Source of the DNA: Siccirubricoccus deserti
GTDB taxonomy: Bacteria; Pseudomonadota; Alphaproteobacteria; Acetobacterales; Acetobacteraceae
Direction: 5' to 3'
Assembly (NCBI RefSeq): GCF_014283215.1
Contig: NZ_JACOMF010000011.1
Span: 62,001 to 126,000, forward strand
Length of the DNA: 64,000 nt
In this document: one piece after another, positions 32,861 to 41,900 of the stretch
Position numbering within the stretch: position 1 is the stretch's first letter
Layout of the letters: each line of letters begins with the position of its first letter
Notes under the pieces: generated by a model
Seen by the model: the letters and a program-made list of their open reading frames with translations, nothing else
The model's database searches: none
Told to the model about the DNA's origin: nothing
Translations under genes and position numbers: made by a program

Positions 32861-35818
32861 ATGCCCGACGCCATGCTGCTGATCGCCGCCGTCGGCCTGC
32901 CCTTCGCCGGAGCCTTCGCCGCCGTGCTGCTGCCGACGCATGCCCGGGATGCCGCGGCGTGGCTGGCCGGCGCCATCACCCTGGCCGCGCTCGCCATGGT
33001 CTGGCTGGCCTTTCAGACGGTCGCGGATGGCGGCGTGCTGCGGTACGAGATCGCCTGGATGCCCAGCGTCGGGCTCGACTTCTCCTTGAGGATGGATGGC
33101 TTCGCCTGGATGTTCGCCGGGCTGGTAACCGGCATCGGCTTCCTGGTGGTGCTCTACGCCCGCTACTACATGTCGCCGGAAGACCCGGTGCCGCGCTTCT
33201 TCGCCTTCCTGCTCGCCTTCATGGGCGCGATGATGGGCGTGGTGCTTTCGGGCAACCTGATCCAGCTGGTCTTCTTCTGGGAATTGACCAGCCTGCTGTC
33301 CTTCCTGCTGATCGGCTACTGGCATCACACCCAGGGCGCGCGGGACGGGGCGCGGATGGCGCTGACCGTTACCGCCGCCGGCGGGCTGTGCCTGCTGGCT
33401 GGGGTGCTGGTGCTGGGACACATCGTCGGCAGTTACCGCCTTGACGAGGTGCTGACCGCGGGTGTCCGCATCCAGTCGCATCCGCTCTACCTGACGGCGC
33501 TGGTCCTCATCCTGCTGGGCGCGCTAACCAAGAGCGCGCAATTCCCCTTCCACTTCTGGCTGCCGCACGCCATGGCGGCGCCGACCCCGGTCTCGGCCTA
33601 CCTGCATTCGGCGACGTTGGTGAAAGCCGGCGTGTTCCTGATGGCGCGGCTGTGGCCGGTGATGGCGGGCACCGACGCCTGGTTCTGGATCGTCGGCACC
33701 GCCGGGCTGGTGACCCTGGTGATCGGCGCCTACATCGCCATCTTCCAGCACGACATCAAAGGCCTGCTGGCGTATTCGACGATCAGCCACCTCGGGCTGG
33801 TCACCCTGCTGCTCGGGCTCAACAGCGACCTCGCCATGGTCGCCGCCATCTTCCACATGATGAACCATGCGATGTTCAAGGCGTCGCTGTTCATGGCCGC
33901 CGGCATCATCGACCACGAGACCGGCACCCGCGACATCCGCCGCCTGTCGGGCCTCAACCGCTCCATGCCCTTTACCGCGCGGCTGGCCCTGGTCGCCGCT
34001 GCCGCCATGGCCGGCGTGCCGCTGCTGAACGGCTTCCTGTCGAAGGAGATGTTCTTCGCCGAGGCGCTGACGGCGGAGGCGCCGCTGCCGAGCGCATTCT
34101 GGGTCCTGCCGGTCCTGGCGATGGTGGCGAGCGCCTTCGCCGTCACCTATTCGTTGCGCTTCATCCATGGCGCGTTCTTCGGCCCCGACCCGATGGACCT
34201 GCCGCGCGCGCCGCATGAGCCGCCGGCCTGGATGCGCTTCCCGGTGGAGATCCTGGTGCTGGCCTGCATCATGGTCGGCGTGCTGCCGGCCGCGACGGTG
34301 GGGCCGTTCCTCGACATGGCGGTGCGGGCGGTGCTGGGCGATGCCACGCCGGTCTACAGCCTGGCGGTCTGGCATGGATTCAACCAGCCCCTGGTGATGA
34401 GCCTGCTGGCGCTGGCCGGCGGTGTCCTGCTGTACCTGCTGCTGCAGCGGCACCTGCTGGGCGGGGCCGAGGGCGTGCCCCTGCTGCGCCGCCTCGAGGG
34501 CCAGCGGATGTTCGAGCGGACCATGGTCTTCCTGTCCTGGCGCCTTGCGCGGACATTGGAAGCCCTGCTCGGCACCCGCCGCCTGCAGCCGCAGCTCAGG
34601 CTGGTGGTCGGGGTGGCGGTGCTGGCCGCAGGATGGGCGGTCAGCCTGCGCAGTTTCGCGCCAGGCAACCTGCTGCCGTCCGACATCGACCCGGTCATCG
34701 CCCTGGTCTGGGTGGTGGGCGCCGCCTGCGCCCTCGGCGCCGCCTGGCAGGCCAAGTACCACCGGCTGGCCGCGCTGATCCTGCTCGGCGGTGCCGGGCT
34801 GGTGACCTGCGTGACCTATGTCTGGTTCTCCGCGCCCGATCTGGCCCTGACCCAGCTGCTGGTGGAGGTGGTCACCACCGTGCTGCTGCTGCTCGGCCTG
34901 CGCTGGCTGCCGAAGCGGCTGGACGCGCCCGGGGCCCGGCCGGCGGAGGTGGTGACCGCCACCCGCCGGCTGCGCGACCTGGCGCTCGCCGGCGCCGCCG
35001 GGGCCGGCATGGCGGCGCTGTCCTACGGGGTGATGACGCGGCTGCCGCCTGAACTGCTTGCGCAGCATTTCCTGAAGCTGGCCTATGCGGAGGGTGGCGG
35101 CACCAATGTGGTCAACGTCACCCTGGTGGATTTCCGCGGCTTCGACACGCTCGGCGAGATCACCGTGCTCGGCACCGTGGCGCTGACCGTCTTCGCGCTG
35201 CTGCGGCGCTTCCGCCCGGCCCCCGACAGCGTCGATCTGCCGGAGCAGCAGCGCGACCAGAGCGCCGAGGACGAGGCGCGGCCGGACCGGGTGGATGGCG
35301 ACAGCCTCGCCGACTGGCTGCTGGTGCCCGCCGTCATCACCCGGCTGCTGTTCCCGGTGATCGGGCTGATCGCGCTGTTCCTGCTGCTGCGCGGCCATGA
35401 CCTGCCGGGCGGCGGATTCGTCGCCGGGCTGGTCATGTCGGTCGCCTTCATCCTGCAGTACATGATCAGCGGCGCGAATTGGGTCGAGGCGCGGCTGCGG
35501 ATCCTCCCGCTGCGCTGGATCAGCCTCGGGCTGCTGCTCGCCGCCGGCACCGGGATGGCGCCCTGGCTGTTCGGCCTGCCGTTCCTTACCGCCTATTTCA
35601 GCTATGCGGAGCTGCCCGGGCTCGGCGCCGTGCCGATGGCCAGCGCCCTCGTCTTCGATCTGGGGGTGTTCCTGCTGGTGGTCGGGGCAACCGTGCTGAT
35701 GCTGATCGCGCTGGCCCATCAGTCGGTCCGCGGCCATCGCGCCGCGACCCGCCCGGCGGCGGCGCGGCCGCCCATCCCGTCCGCCGGCCGGATCGCCGCG
35801 GCGGTGGGAGAGGATTGA
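32861..35818 (+). CDS. mrpA: Mrp/Mnh/Pha Na+(K+)/H+ antiporter subunit A fused to subunit B
   Basis: 985 residues in the inner membrane. The main part is the NuoL-like MrpA proton-channel subunit (FFWELTSLLSFLLIGYWHHT, LPHAMAAPTPVSAYLHSATL) followed by the MrpA C-terminal DUF4040-like region. From about residue 820 it continues into an MnhB domain: LFLLLRGHDLPGGGFVAGLV, and a four-helix end. A single A-B polypeptide is the arrangement known from rhizobial PhaAB. ATG at 32861 has AAGGAGA upstream. It starts the six-gene antiporter operon and overlaps mrpC by ATGA-type coupling. Role: sodium or potassium extrusion and alkaline pH homeostasis. Confidence 0.95.
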   Translation: MPDAMLLIAAVGLPFAGAFAAVLLPTHARDAAAWLAGAITLAALAMVWLAFQTVADGGVLRYEIAWMPSVGLDFSLRMDGFAWMFAGLVTGIGFLVVLYARYYMSPEDPVPRFFAFLLAFMGAMMGVVLSGNLIQLVFFWELTSLLSFLLIGYWHHTQGARDGARMALTVTAAGGLCLLAGVLVLGHIVGSYRLDEVLTAGVRIQSHPLYLTALVLILLGALTKSAQFPFHFWLPHAMAAPTPVSAYLHSATLVKAGVFLMARLWPVMAGTDAWFWIVGTAGLVTLVIGAYIAIFQHDIKGLLAYSTISHLGLVTLLLGLNSDLAMVAAIFHMMNHAMFKASLFMAAGIIDHETGTRDIRRLSGLNRSMPFTARLALVAAAAMAGVPLLNGFLSKEMFFAEALTAEAPLPSAFWVLPVLAMVASAFAVTYSLRFIHGAFFGPDPMDLPRAPHEPPAWMRFPVEILVLACIMVGVLPAATVGPFLDMAVRAVLGDATPVYSLAVWHGFNQPLVMSLLALAGGVLLYLLLQRHLLGGAEGVPLLRRLEGQRMFERTMVFLSWRLARTLEALLGTRRLQPQLRLVVGVAVLAAGWAVSLRSFAPGNLLPSDIDPVIALVWVVGAACALGAAWQAKYHRLAALILLGGAGLVTCVTYVWFSAPDLALTQLLVEVVTTVLLLLGLRWLPKRLDAPGARPAEVVTATRRLRDLALAGAAGAGMAALSYGVMTRLPPELLAQHFLKLAYAEGGGTNVVNVTLVDFRGFDTLGEITVLGTVALTVFALLRRFRPAPDSVDLPEQQRDQSAEDEARPDRVDGDSLADWLLVPAVITRLLFPVIGLIALFLLLRGHDLPGGGFVAGLVMSVAFILQYMISGANWVEARLRILPLRWISLGLLLAAGTGMAPWLFGLPFLTAYFSYAELPGLGAVPMASALVFDLGVFLLVVGATVLMLIALAHQSVRGHRAATRPAAARPPIPSAGRIAAAVGED

Positions 35819-36162
35819 TGGAGCTCATCGTTTCGCTCGCGATCGGCGTGCTGGCGGGCTCCGGCGTCTGGCTGCTGCTGCGGCCAAGGACCTTCCAGGT
35901 CATCATGGGGCTGTCGCTGCTGTCCTATGCGGTCAACCTGTTCATCTTCTCCACCGGCGGGCTGCGCACCGGGGCGGCGCCGGTGCTGGAGCACGGGGTG
36001 CCGGGCAATCTCGCGCAGCATGCGGATCCGCTGCCGCAGGCGCTGGTGCTGACCGCCATCGTCATCAGCTTCGCCACCACGGCGCTGTTCCTCGTCGTGC
36101 TGCTCGCCTCCCGCGGCCTGACCGGCACGGACCACGTCGACGGCAGGGAACGGGACGGTTGA
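35818..36162 (+). CDS. mrpC: Mrp antiporter subunit C
   Basis: 114 residues, NuoK-like, three membrane helices: the first two around GVLAGSGVWLLLRPRTFQVI and MGLSLLSYAVNLFIFSTGG, the third within LPQALVLTAIVISFATTALF. The ATG at 35818 shares its A with the mrpA TGA stop. The extracellular loop between helices 2 and 3 is the usual place of variation. It assembles with MrpA/D/G into the integral complex. Confidence 0.94.
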   Translation: MELIVSLAIGVLAGSGVWLLLRPRTFQVIMGLSLLSYAVNLFIFSTGGLRTGAAPVLEHGVPGNLAQHADPLPQALVLTAIVISFATTALFLVVLLASRGLTGTDHVDGRERDG

Positions 36163-37781
36163 GCCGCTGGATGGATCATCTGACGATCGCGCCGATCATC
36201 CTGCCGCTGCTGGCCGGGGCGCTGATGGTGCTGGCCGGGGAGCGGCGGCGCCGGCTGCAGATCGTGCTCGGCCTCGTCTCCACCCTCGGGCTGCTCGGCC
36301 TCGCCATCACGCTGCTGCTGCAGGTGGACGGGGTGGCGCCGGGCGCCGAGGCGGTGGTGCGGGTCTACCGGCTGGGCAATTGGCCGGCGCAATTCGGCAT
36401 CGTGCTGGCGCTCGACCGGCTCTCGGCGCTGATGCTGCTGCTGACCGCGGTGCTGGGGCTGGCCGCGCTGACCTTCTCGCTGGCCCGCTGGCACCACGCC
36501 GGCGTGCATTTCCACCCGCTGTTCCAGTTCCAGCTGCTCGGCCTCAACGGTGCCTTCCTGACCGGCGACCTGTTCAACCTGTTCGTCTTCTTCGAGGTGC
36601 TTCTGGCGGCCTCCTACGGTCTCGTCCTGCACGGCTCCGGCACCGCCCGGGTCAGGACCGGGCTGCACTACATCGCGGTCAACCTGGTGGCCTCGCTGCT
36701 GTTCCTGATCGGCGCGAGCATGATCTACGGCCTGGCCGGCACGCTCAACATGGCGGACCTGGCCGCGCGCATCCCGGCCCTGGCCGCGGAGGACCGTGGG
36801 CTGCTGGAGGCCGGCGCCGCCATCCTGGGTGTCGCCTTCCTGATCAAGGCCGGCATGTGGCCGCTGGGCTTCTGGCTGCCGACCACCTATGCCGCGGCCA
36901 GCGCTCCCGCCGCGGCGATCCTCTCCATCCTCAGCAAGGTCGGGGTCTATGCCGTGCTGCGGCTGTGGCTGCTGCTGTTCGGCGAGGGCGCCGGCGCCTC
37001 GGCCGGGTTCGGCGGCGGCTGGCTGGTGGCGGGCGGGCTGCTCACCATCGGCTTCGGCTCGATCGCCGTGCTGGCGACCCAGAACATGGCGCGGCTGGCG
37101 GGGGCGAGCGTGCTGGTCTCCTCCGGCACCTTGCTGGCGGCGGTAGGCGCGGGGCAGGTGGCGGTGAGCGGCGGGGCGCTGTTCTACCTCGCCAGCTCGG
37201 TGCTCGCGCTCGCCGCGCTGTTTCTGCTGATCGAACTGGTCGAACGCGGCCGCGGCGTCGGCGCCGACGTGCTGGCGGTGACGCGGGAAGCCTTCGGGGA
37301 GGGCGAGGAGGAAGAGCTGGAGGATGAGGAGGTCGGCGTCGCCATCCCGGCGACCATTGCCACCCTCGGCCTCAGCTTCTTCACCTGCGCGCTGCTGCTG
37401 GCCGGGCTGCCGCCGCTGTCCGGCTTCCTCGCCAAATTCGCCATGCTGGCGCCGCTGTTCGCCCCGGGCGAGGGCGGCGTGCCCGCCACCTCCTGGGCCC
37501 TTCTGGCGGCGCTGCTGCTGTCCGGGATGGCGACCATCGTGGCGATGACCCGGGCCGGGATCGACGCCTTCTGGGCGGCGCCCGATGACGCCGTGCTGCG
37601 GGTCGGCGTGGTCGAGATCGCGCCGGTGATGGTGCTGCTGGCCCTTTGCATCGGGCTGACGGTGGGGGCGGGGCCGGCCATGCGCTACATGGAGGCCACC
37701 GCCGCGACGCTGCATGCGCCGGCCGGCTACGTCCGCGGTATCCTGTCCGCGGCGCCGGGAACCCGGGGGGGCAGCCCATGA
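36159..37781 (+). CDS. mrpD: Mrp antiporter subunit D
   Basis: 540 residues, NuoM/N-like proton-translocating subunit with about fourteen helices. The family core is in LFNLFVFFEVLLAASYGLVL and the lysine-containing AFLIKAGMWPLGFWLPTTYA. A charged loop EEEELEDEEVGVAIPAT on the cytosolic side is an unusually acidic insertion between helices. The start is TTG at 36159, overlapping the mrpC stop, or ATG at 36171, 12 bases later. It ends overlapping mrpE by ATGA. Confidence 0.94.
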   Translation: MSRWMDHLTIAPIILPLLAGALMVLAGERRRRLQIVLGLVSTLGLLGLAITLLLQVDGVAPGAEAVVRVYRLGNWPAQFGIVLALDRLSALMLLLTAVLGLAALTFSLARWHHAGVHFHPLFQFQLLGLNGAFLTGDLFNLFVFFEVLLAASYGLVLHGSGTARVRTGLHYIAVNLVASLLFLIGASMIYGLAGTLNMADLAARIPALAAEDRGLLEAGAAILGVAFLIKAGMWPLGFWLPTTYAAASAPAAAILSILSKVGVYAVLRLWLLLFGEGAGASAGFGGGWLVAGGLLTIGFGSIAVLATQNMARLAGASVLVSSGTLLAAVGAGQVAVSGGALFYLASSVLALAALFLLIELVERGRGVGADVLAVTREAFGEGEEEELEDEEVGVAIPATIATLGLSFFTCALLLAGLPPLSGFLAKFAMLAPLFAPGEGGVPATSWALLAALLLSGMATIVAMTRAGIDAFWAAPDDAVLRVGVVEIAPVMVLLALCIGLTVGAGPAMRYMEATAATLHAPAGYVRGILSAAPGTRGGSP

Positions 37782-38266
37782 GGCGGTGGCTGCCCTTCCC
37801 GCTGGTGGCCGCCGCGTTGCTGGCGATGTGGCTGCTGCTGAACGAGAGCGTCTCGCCCGGCGCCATCCTGCTGGGCGGGATGGCGTCGCTTGGCGCCTGC
37901 CTGGTGCTGGTGGCGCTCGACCCGCCGAAGGGCCGGTTCCGGCGCCTTCGCGTGGTCCTCGGGCTGGCGGTCAAGGTACTGGCGGAGATCATCCGCTCCA
38001 ACAACGCCGTCGCCCGCCTCATCCTGCGTCCGGGGGAGCGGCAGCGGAGGTCGGGTTTCGTGCTGATCCCGCTCGACATGCGCAACCCCTATGGGCTGGC
38101 GGCACTGGCCTGCATCGTCACCGCCACGCCCGGCACGGTCTGGGTGGAGTATGACTCCACCCGCAGCACCATGCTGCTCCATGTCCTCGACCTGATCGAC
38201 GAGGCGCAATGGCGGCAGATCATCAAGGACCACTATGAAAGGCCGCTGATGGAGGTGTTCGAATGA
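37778..38266 (+). CDS. mrpE: Mrp antiporter subunit E
   Basis: 162 residues. It has N-terminal helices (LPFPLVAAALLAMWLLLNES) and a soluble C-terminal part containing the conserved GFVLIPLDMRNPYGLAALAC and TATPGTVWVEY segments. Starts with ATGA overlap on mrpD and ends with ATGA overlap on mrpF. MrpE supports complex assembly and activity. Confidence 0.94.
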   Translation: MRRWLPFPLVAAALLAMWLLLNESVSPGAILLGGMASLGACLVLVALDPPKGRFRRLRVVLGLAVKVLAEIIRSNNAVARLILRPGERQRRSGFVLIPLDMRNPYGLAALACIVTATPGTVWVEYDSTRSTMLLHVLDLIDEAQWRQIIKDHYERPLMEVFE

Positions 38267-38544
38267 GCGCGGCGCTGCTCGGCTGGTCGGTTCTGCTGGC
38301 CCAGCTCATGCTGGGCCTGGCCATGGCCTGCGCCGCCTTCCGCGTGCTGCGGGGGCCACGGGCGCAGGACCGGGTGCTCGCACTCGACACCCTCTACGTC
38401 ACCGCCGCGGTCCTGCTGCTGGTCTTCGGCATCCGCACCGGCAGCACGCTCTACTTCGAGGCGGCGCTGGTCATCACCCTGCTCGGCTTCGTCTCGACCG
38501 CGGCGCTGGCCAAATTCCTGATGCGCGGGGAGGTGATCGAATGA
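38263..38544 (+). CDS. mrpF: Mrp antiporter subunit F
   Basis: 93 residues, three membrane helices, with the family signature RVLRGPRAQDRVLALDTLYV in the cytosolic loop after helix 1. It starts in an ATGA overlap with mrpE and ends in an ATGA overlap with mrpG. MrpF is a small structural subunit of the antiporter, contributing to ion translocation. Confidence 0.94.
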   Translation: MSAALLGWSVLLAQLMLGLAMACAAFRVLRGPRAQDRVLALDTLYVTAAVLLLVFGIRTGSTLYFEAALVITLLGFVSTAALAKFLMRGEVIE

Positions 38545-38915
38545 CCCAGGCGGCGGAGCTTCCGGCCTGGGCGGCGCTGCTGGCCGCGCTGCTGCTGCTG
38601 CTCGGCGCCGGGCTGACCCTGACCGGCGCGCTGGGGCTGCTGCGCCTCGGCACCTTCTACGAGCGGGTCCATGCGCCGACCCTTGGCACCACGCTTGGCA
38701 TCGGCTGCGTGCTGCTGGCCTCGATGCTGTTCTTCTCCGTGCTGCAGACGCGCCCGGTGCTGCATGAGGTGCTGATCGCGGTGTTCATGGTGGTCACCAC
38801 CCCGGTCACCATGATGCTGCTGACCCGCGCGGCGCTGTACCGCGACCGGCGTGAGGGGAATGACGCGGTGCCGCCGGCCCCATCGGCCATCGGCGCCGCG
38901 CGGCCGGAGGGCTGA
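38541..38915 (+). CDS. mrpG: Mrp antiporter subunit G
   Basis: 124 residues with three helices. The signature LGLLRLGTFYERVHAPTLGT is followed by PVLHEVLIAVFMVVTTPVTM. It is the last gene of the operon; the full set A/B, C, D, E, F, G is therefore present with overlapping stop-start junctions throughout. A dispersed repeat follows 32 bases after the stop. Confidence 0.94.
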   Translation: MTQAAELPAWAALLAALLLLLGAGLTLTGALGLLRLGTFYERVHAPTLGTTLGIGCVLLASMLFFSVLQTRPVLHEVLIAVFMVVTTPVTMMLLTRAALYRDRREGNDAVPPAPSAIGAARPEG

Positions 38916-38947
38916 CCCGACGCGGGGCGGCTGGAATATTTGCTGAA

Positions 38948-38997
38948 AGGGCGGATTCACGCCTCCGGGCGATGCCGCTCCGCGGCGATCCGCTCTA
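38948..38997 (-). repeat. Dispersed palindromic intergenic repeat, copy 3 (reverse orientation)
   Basis: On the minus strand it reads TAGAGCGGATCGCCGCGGAG, continuing to GGAGGCGTGAATCCGCC. Its first three bases are the TAG stop (38997-38995) of the large regulator gene. It lies between convergent mrpG and that regulator, and may act as a bidirectional terminator. Confidence 0.7.
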
Positions 38998-41900
38998 CGC
39001 GCCCTCCGCGGCCGCCAGGATGCGCGCCAGCCCGGCACGGGCCAGATCGGCCTGCGGCTGCATCCCGAGTTCCGTCGCGATCCCGATCGCCCGGCGGTAA
39101 TGCGCCGCCGCCGCCCGCGGCTCCGTGGCCGAGAGCAGGTCGCCAAGGCTGCGCTCGGCCCAGGCCAGGTGCCCGCGCTCGCCCTGCGCCGTCGCCGTCG
39201 CATGCCCGGTGCGCGCCGCCGCCAGCGCCTCCTCCACGCGCCCGGCGAGGCCCGCCGCATCCGCCAGCCACAGCCAGGTCTGGGCGTAGAGCGGGCCGCG
39301 CCGCCGCACCTCCGGCGCGACCGCGTGACGCAGCAGCGCCAGCCCGGCCTCGGCCTCGCCCTGCCGCACCCGCACATAGCCGAGGCAGGCGGCGATCCAG
39401 GGGTAGGTCGAAGGCACCTCCTGCACCCGGTACAGTTCCAGCCCGCGCTCGAGCACCGCCGCCGCCGCCTCAAGCGCCCCGGCGCGGATCAGCGCGTGGC
39501 CGTAGCCGAAGCTCATCACCGCCTGGGAATAGCTGTTGCCGAGCCGCAGCGCCGCATCCCAGCCCTGCGCCCCCGCCGCGCGCGCCGCGGCGTACTCGCC
39601 AAGCTCCGCCAGGGCCCAGGCTCGGAAGGAGCAGCAGAAGACATAGGGATAACCGCCGAAGGCGAAGGCATCAGCGGCACCGTGCCGTTCGAGCAGCGTG
39701 ATGGCCTCGGCCAGGGTCGCCGCCGCCGCGCGGTATGCCCCGACCGCCTTCAGATTGGCCCCGCGCCGGTAGAGGCCGAGCGCGGCCAGCAGCGCGTCGC
39801 CACCCTCCGCGACGGCCCGGTCGGCTGCCGCGCCGGCGGCGCCGTGCTGGCCGTTCTGCCAGTACCAGCCCGACAGCAGCAGCCCGACCCGCGCCCCGCG
39901 CTGCGCATCGCCGATCGTCGCGGCGATGCGTGCGGCTTCCTCCAGATGCGCCGGGATCGCCTCGGGCTCGCCCAGCACGAAGAGCGCGTTGCGGATCTCC
40001 AGCAGCAGGTCCACCTCGGCCCCGCCGCGCCGCGGGCTCTCCGGCAGCCGGCGTAGCGCGGCCAGCGCCTGGCCGTAGAGGCTGACCGCCTCGCGATTCG
40101 CCGAGCGTGCCGCGGCCTGCATCCCCGCCTGCCGGCCGTAATCCGCCGCCGCCTCCCAGGCCTCGGCGCGGGTGGCGTGGAAGGCCAGGATCTCCACCGG
40201 CGGCTCCGCCCCGTCGCGCGGCGCCATCGCCCGCAGCACCCTGAGATGCAGCTCCCGCCGGTCCTGCCGCAGCAGAGAGCCGTAGGCGACCTCATGCGTC
40301 AGCGCGTGGCGGAAGCGGTAGGCCACATCGGGCACCAGCCGCAGCGGCACCAGGAATTCACCGGATTGCAGCCGTGCCAGGCTGGCCTCGAACGCCTCCT
40401 CCGGCAGCCCGGACACCGCCCGTAGCAGCGCCGCCGGCGGTTCGGTGCCGATCACCGAGGCCACCTGCAGCAACCGCTTGTCCTCCGGCGCCAGCCGGTC
40501 GATCCGGGCGCCGATGACCGCCTGCACCGTTGCCGGCAGCACCACCGCGTCGGGATCGCCGACCAGCCGGTAGGCCCCGGGCGCCTCCGCCAGCAGCCCC
40601 GGCGTTCCGGCGGCGGCGCGGACGCATTCCTCCAGGAAAAAGGGGTTGCCGTTGGCGCGAGCCGCCAGCCGGCAGCGCAGCGGCGCCATGCTCGGATGCT
40701 GCCCCAGCAACCGGTCCAGCAGCGCCTGCGTCCCATCCATCGAAAGCGGCTCGACCCGCAGCTGCCGGTAGTGGCCGAGGCCGGCCCAGCCATGGGTGAA
40801 CTCCGGCCGGAAATTCACCAGCAGCGCCAGCCGCGCCGCAGACAGCGATTCGGCCAGGCTCTCGATCACCTGACGGCTGGCGGAGTCCAGCCAGTGCAGA
40901 TCCTCGATCACCAGCAGCACCGGCTCGGCCGCGGCGCGGAGGTGCAGCAGCCTTTGCACCGCCTCCACCATCCGCCGCCGCCGCCGGGCCGGCTCCAGCG
41001 AAGCCCAGCCGGCATCCGTCGCCGGCGCGAGGTTCAGCAGCGCCAGCAACGGCACCACGGCCTGCTCCGCAAAGCCTGGGTCGAGGGCGCGCAGCGCTGC
41101 CGCGATCTGTGCCGCCGCGGCCGCGCCCGCCGCATCCTCGCCCAGGCGGAAGTCGTCGCGCAGCAGTGCCGCGACGGTGGCATAGGCGGTGTCGGAGGTC
41201 TGCGGATCGGCGGCGGCCCGGACCACCCGCCAGCCGGGCGGCAGCGTCCGGACGATGAACTCGCGCACCAGCCGCGACTTCCCGACCCCGGCCTCGCCGA
41301 CCAGCGCAACCAGCCGGCCGCCGCCCACCGCAACCGGCTCGATCGCCGCCGACAGCGCCGCCAGCTCGGCCGCGCGCTCGACCAGCTCGCCCTCGGCCGC
41401 CAGCCGTCCCATGTCGCCAGGCCGGGCCGGGCCGTCCGGGCGGAACAGCGGCAGCGGCGACCCGCCGGGATCGGGCGGCAACGGCGCCGCCGGGGTGAAG
41501 CGGAGCCGGCCGCGGGCCAGCGCCGCGGTTGCCTCGGTCGCCGCGACCCTGCCCGGACCGACCGCCGTGGCGATGCGCGCGGCGCGTTGCAGGCAGGAGC
41601 CGAAGATCCGGGCGCCATGCTCGGCGCCCTCGCCATGCAGCACGACCTCGCCGGAGTCGAGGCCGATCCCGAGCCAGGCCGCATCCGCCCCGGCCGCGAG
41701 CAGGTCGAGGGCCGTCCGGCAGGCGCGGGTGGCGTGGTCCTCCAGCGCATGCGGGGCGCCGAACACCGCGGAGATCCCTTCCGGCACGGCACGGAGGATG
41801 CGACCGCCATGCCGGCGGATGACCTCCGCCGCCCGCCGCGCCGCGGCATCCAGCAGCGCTTCCAGCTCCTCAGGATCGGCTGGCGCGCCGGAGCCTGGCG

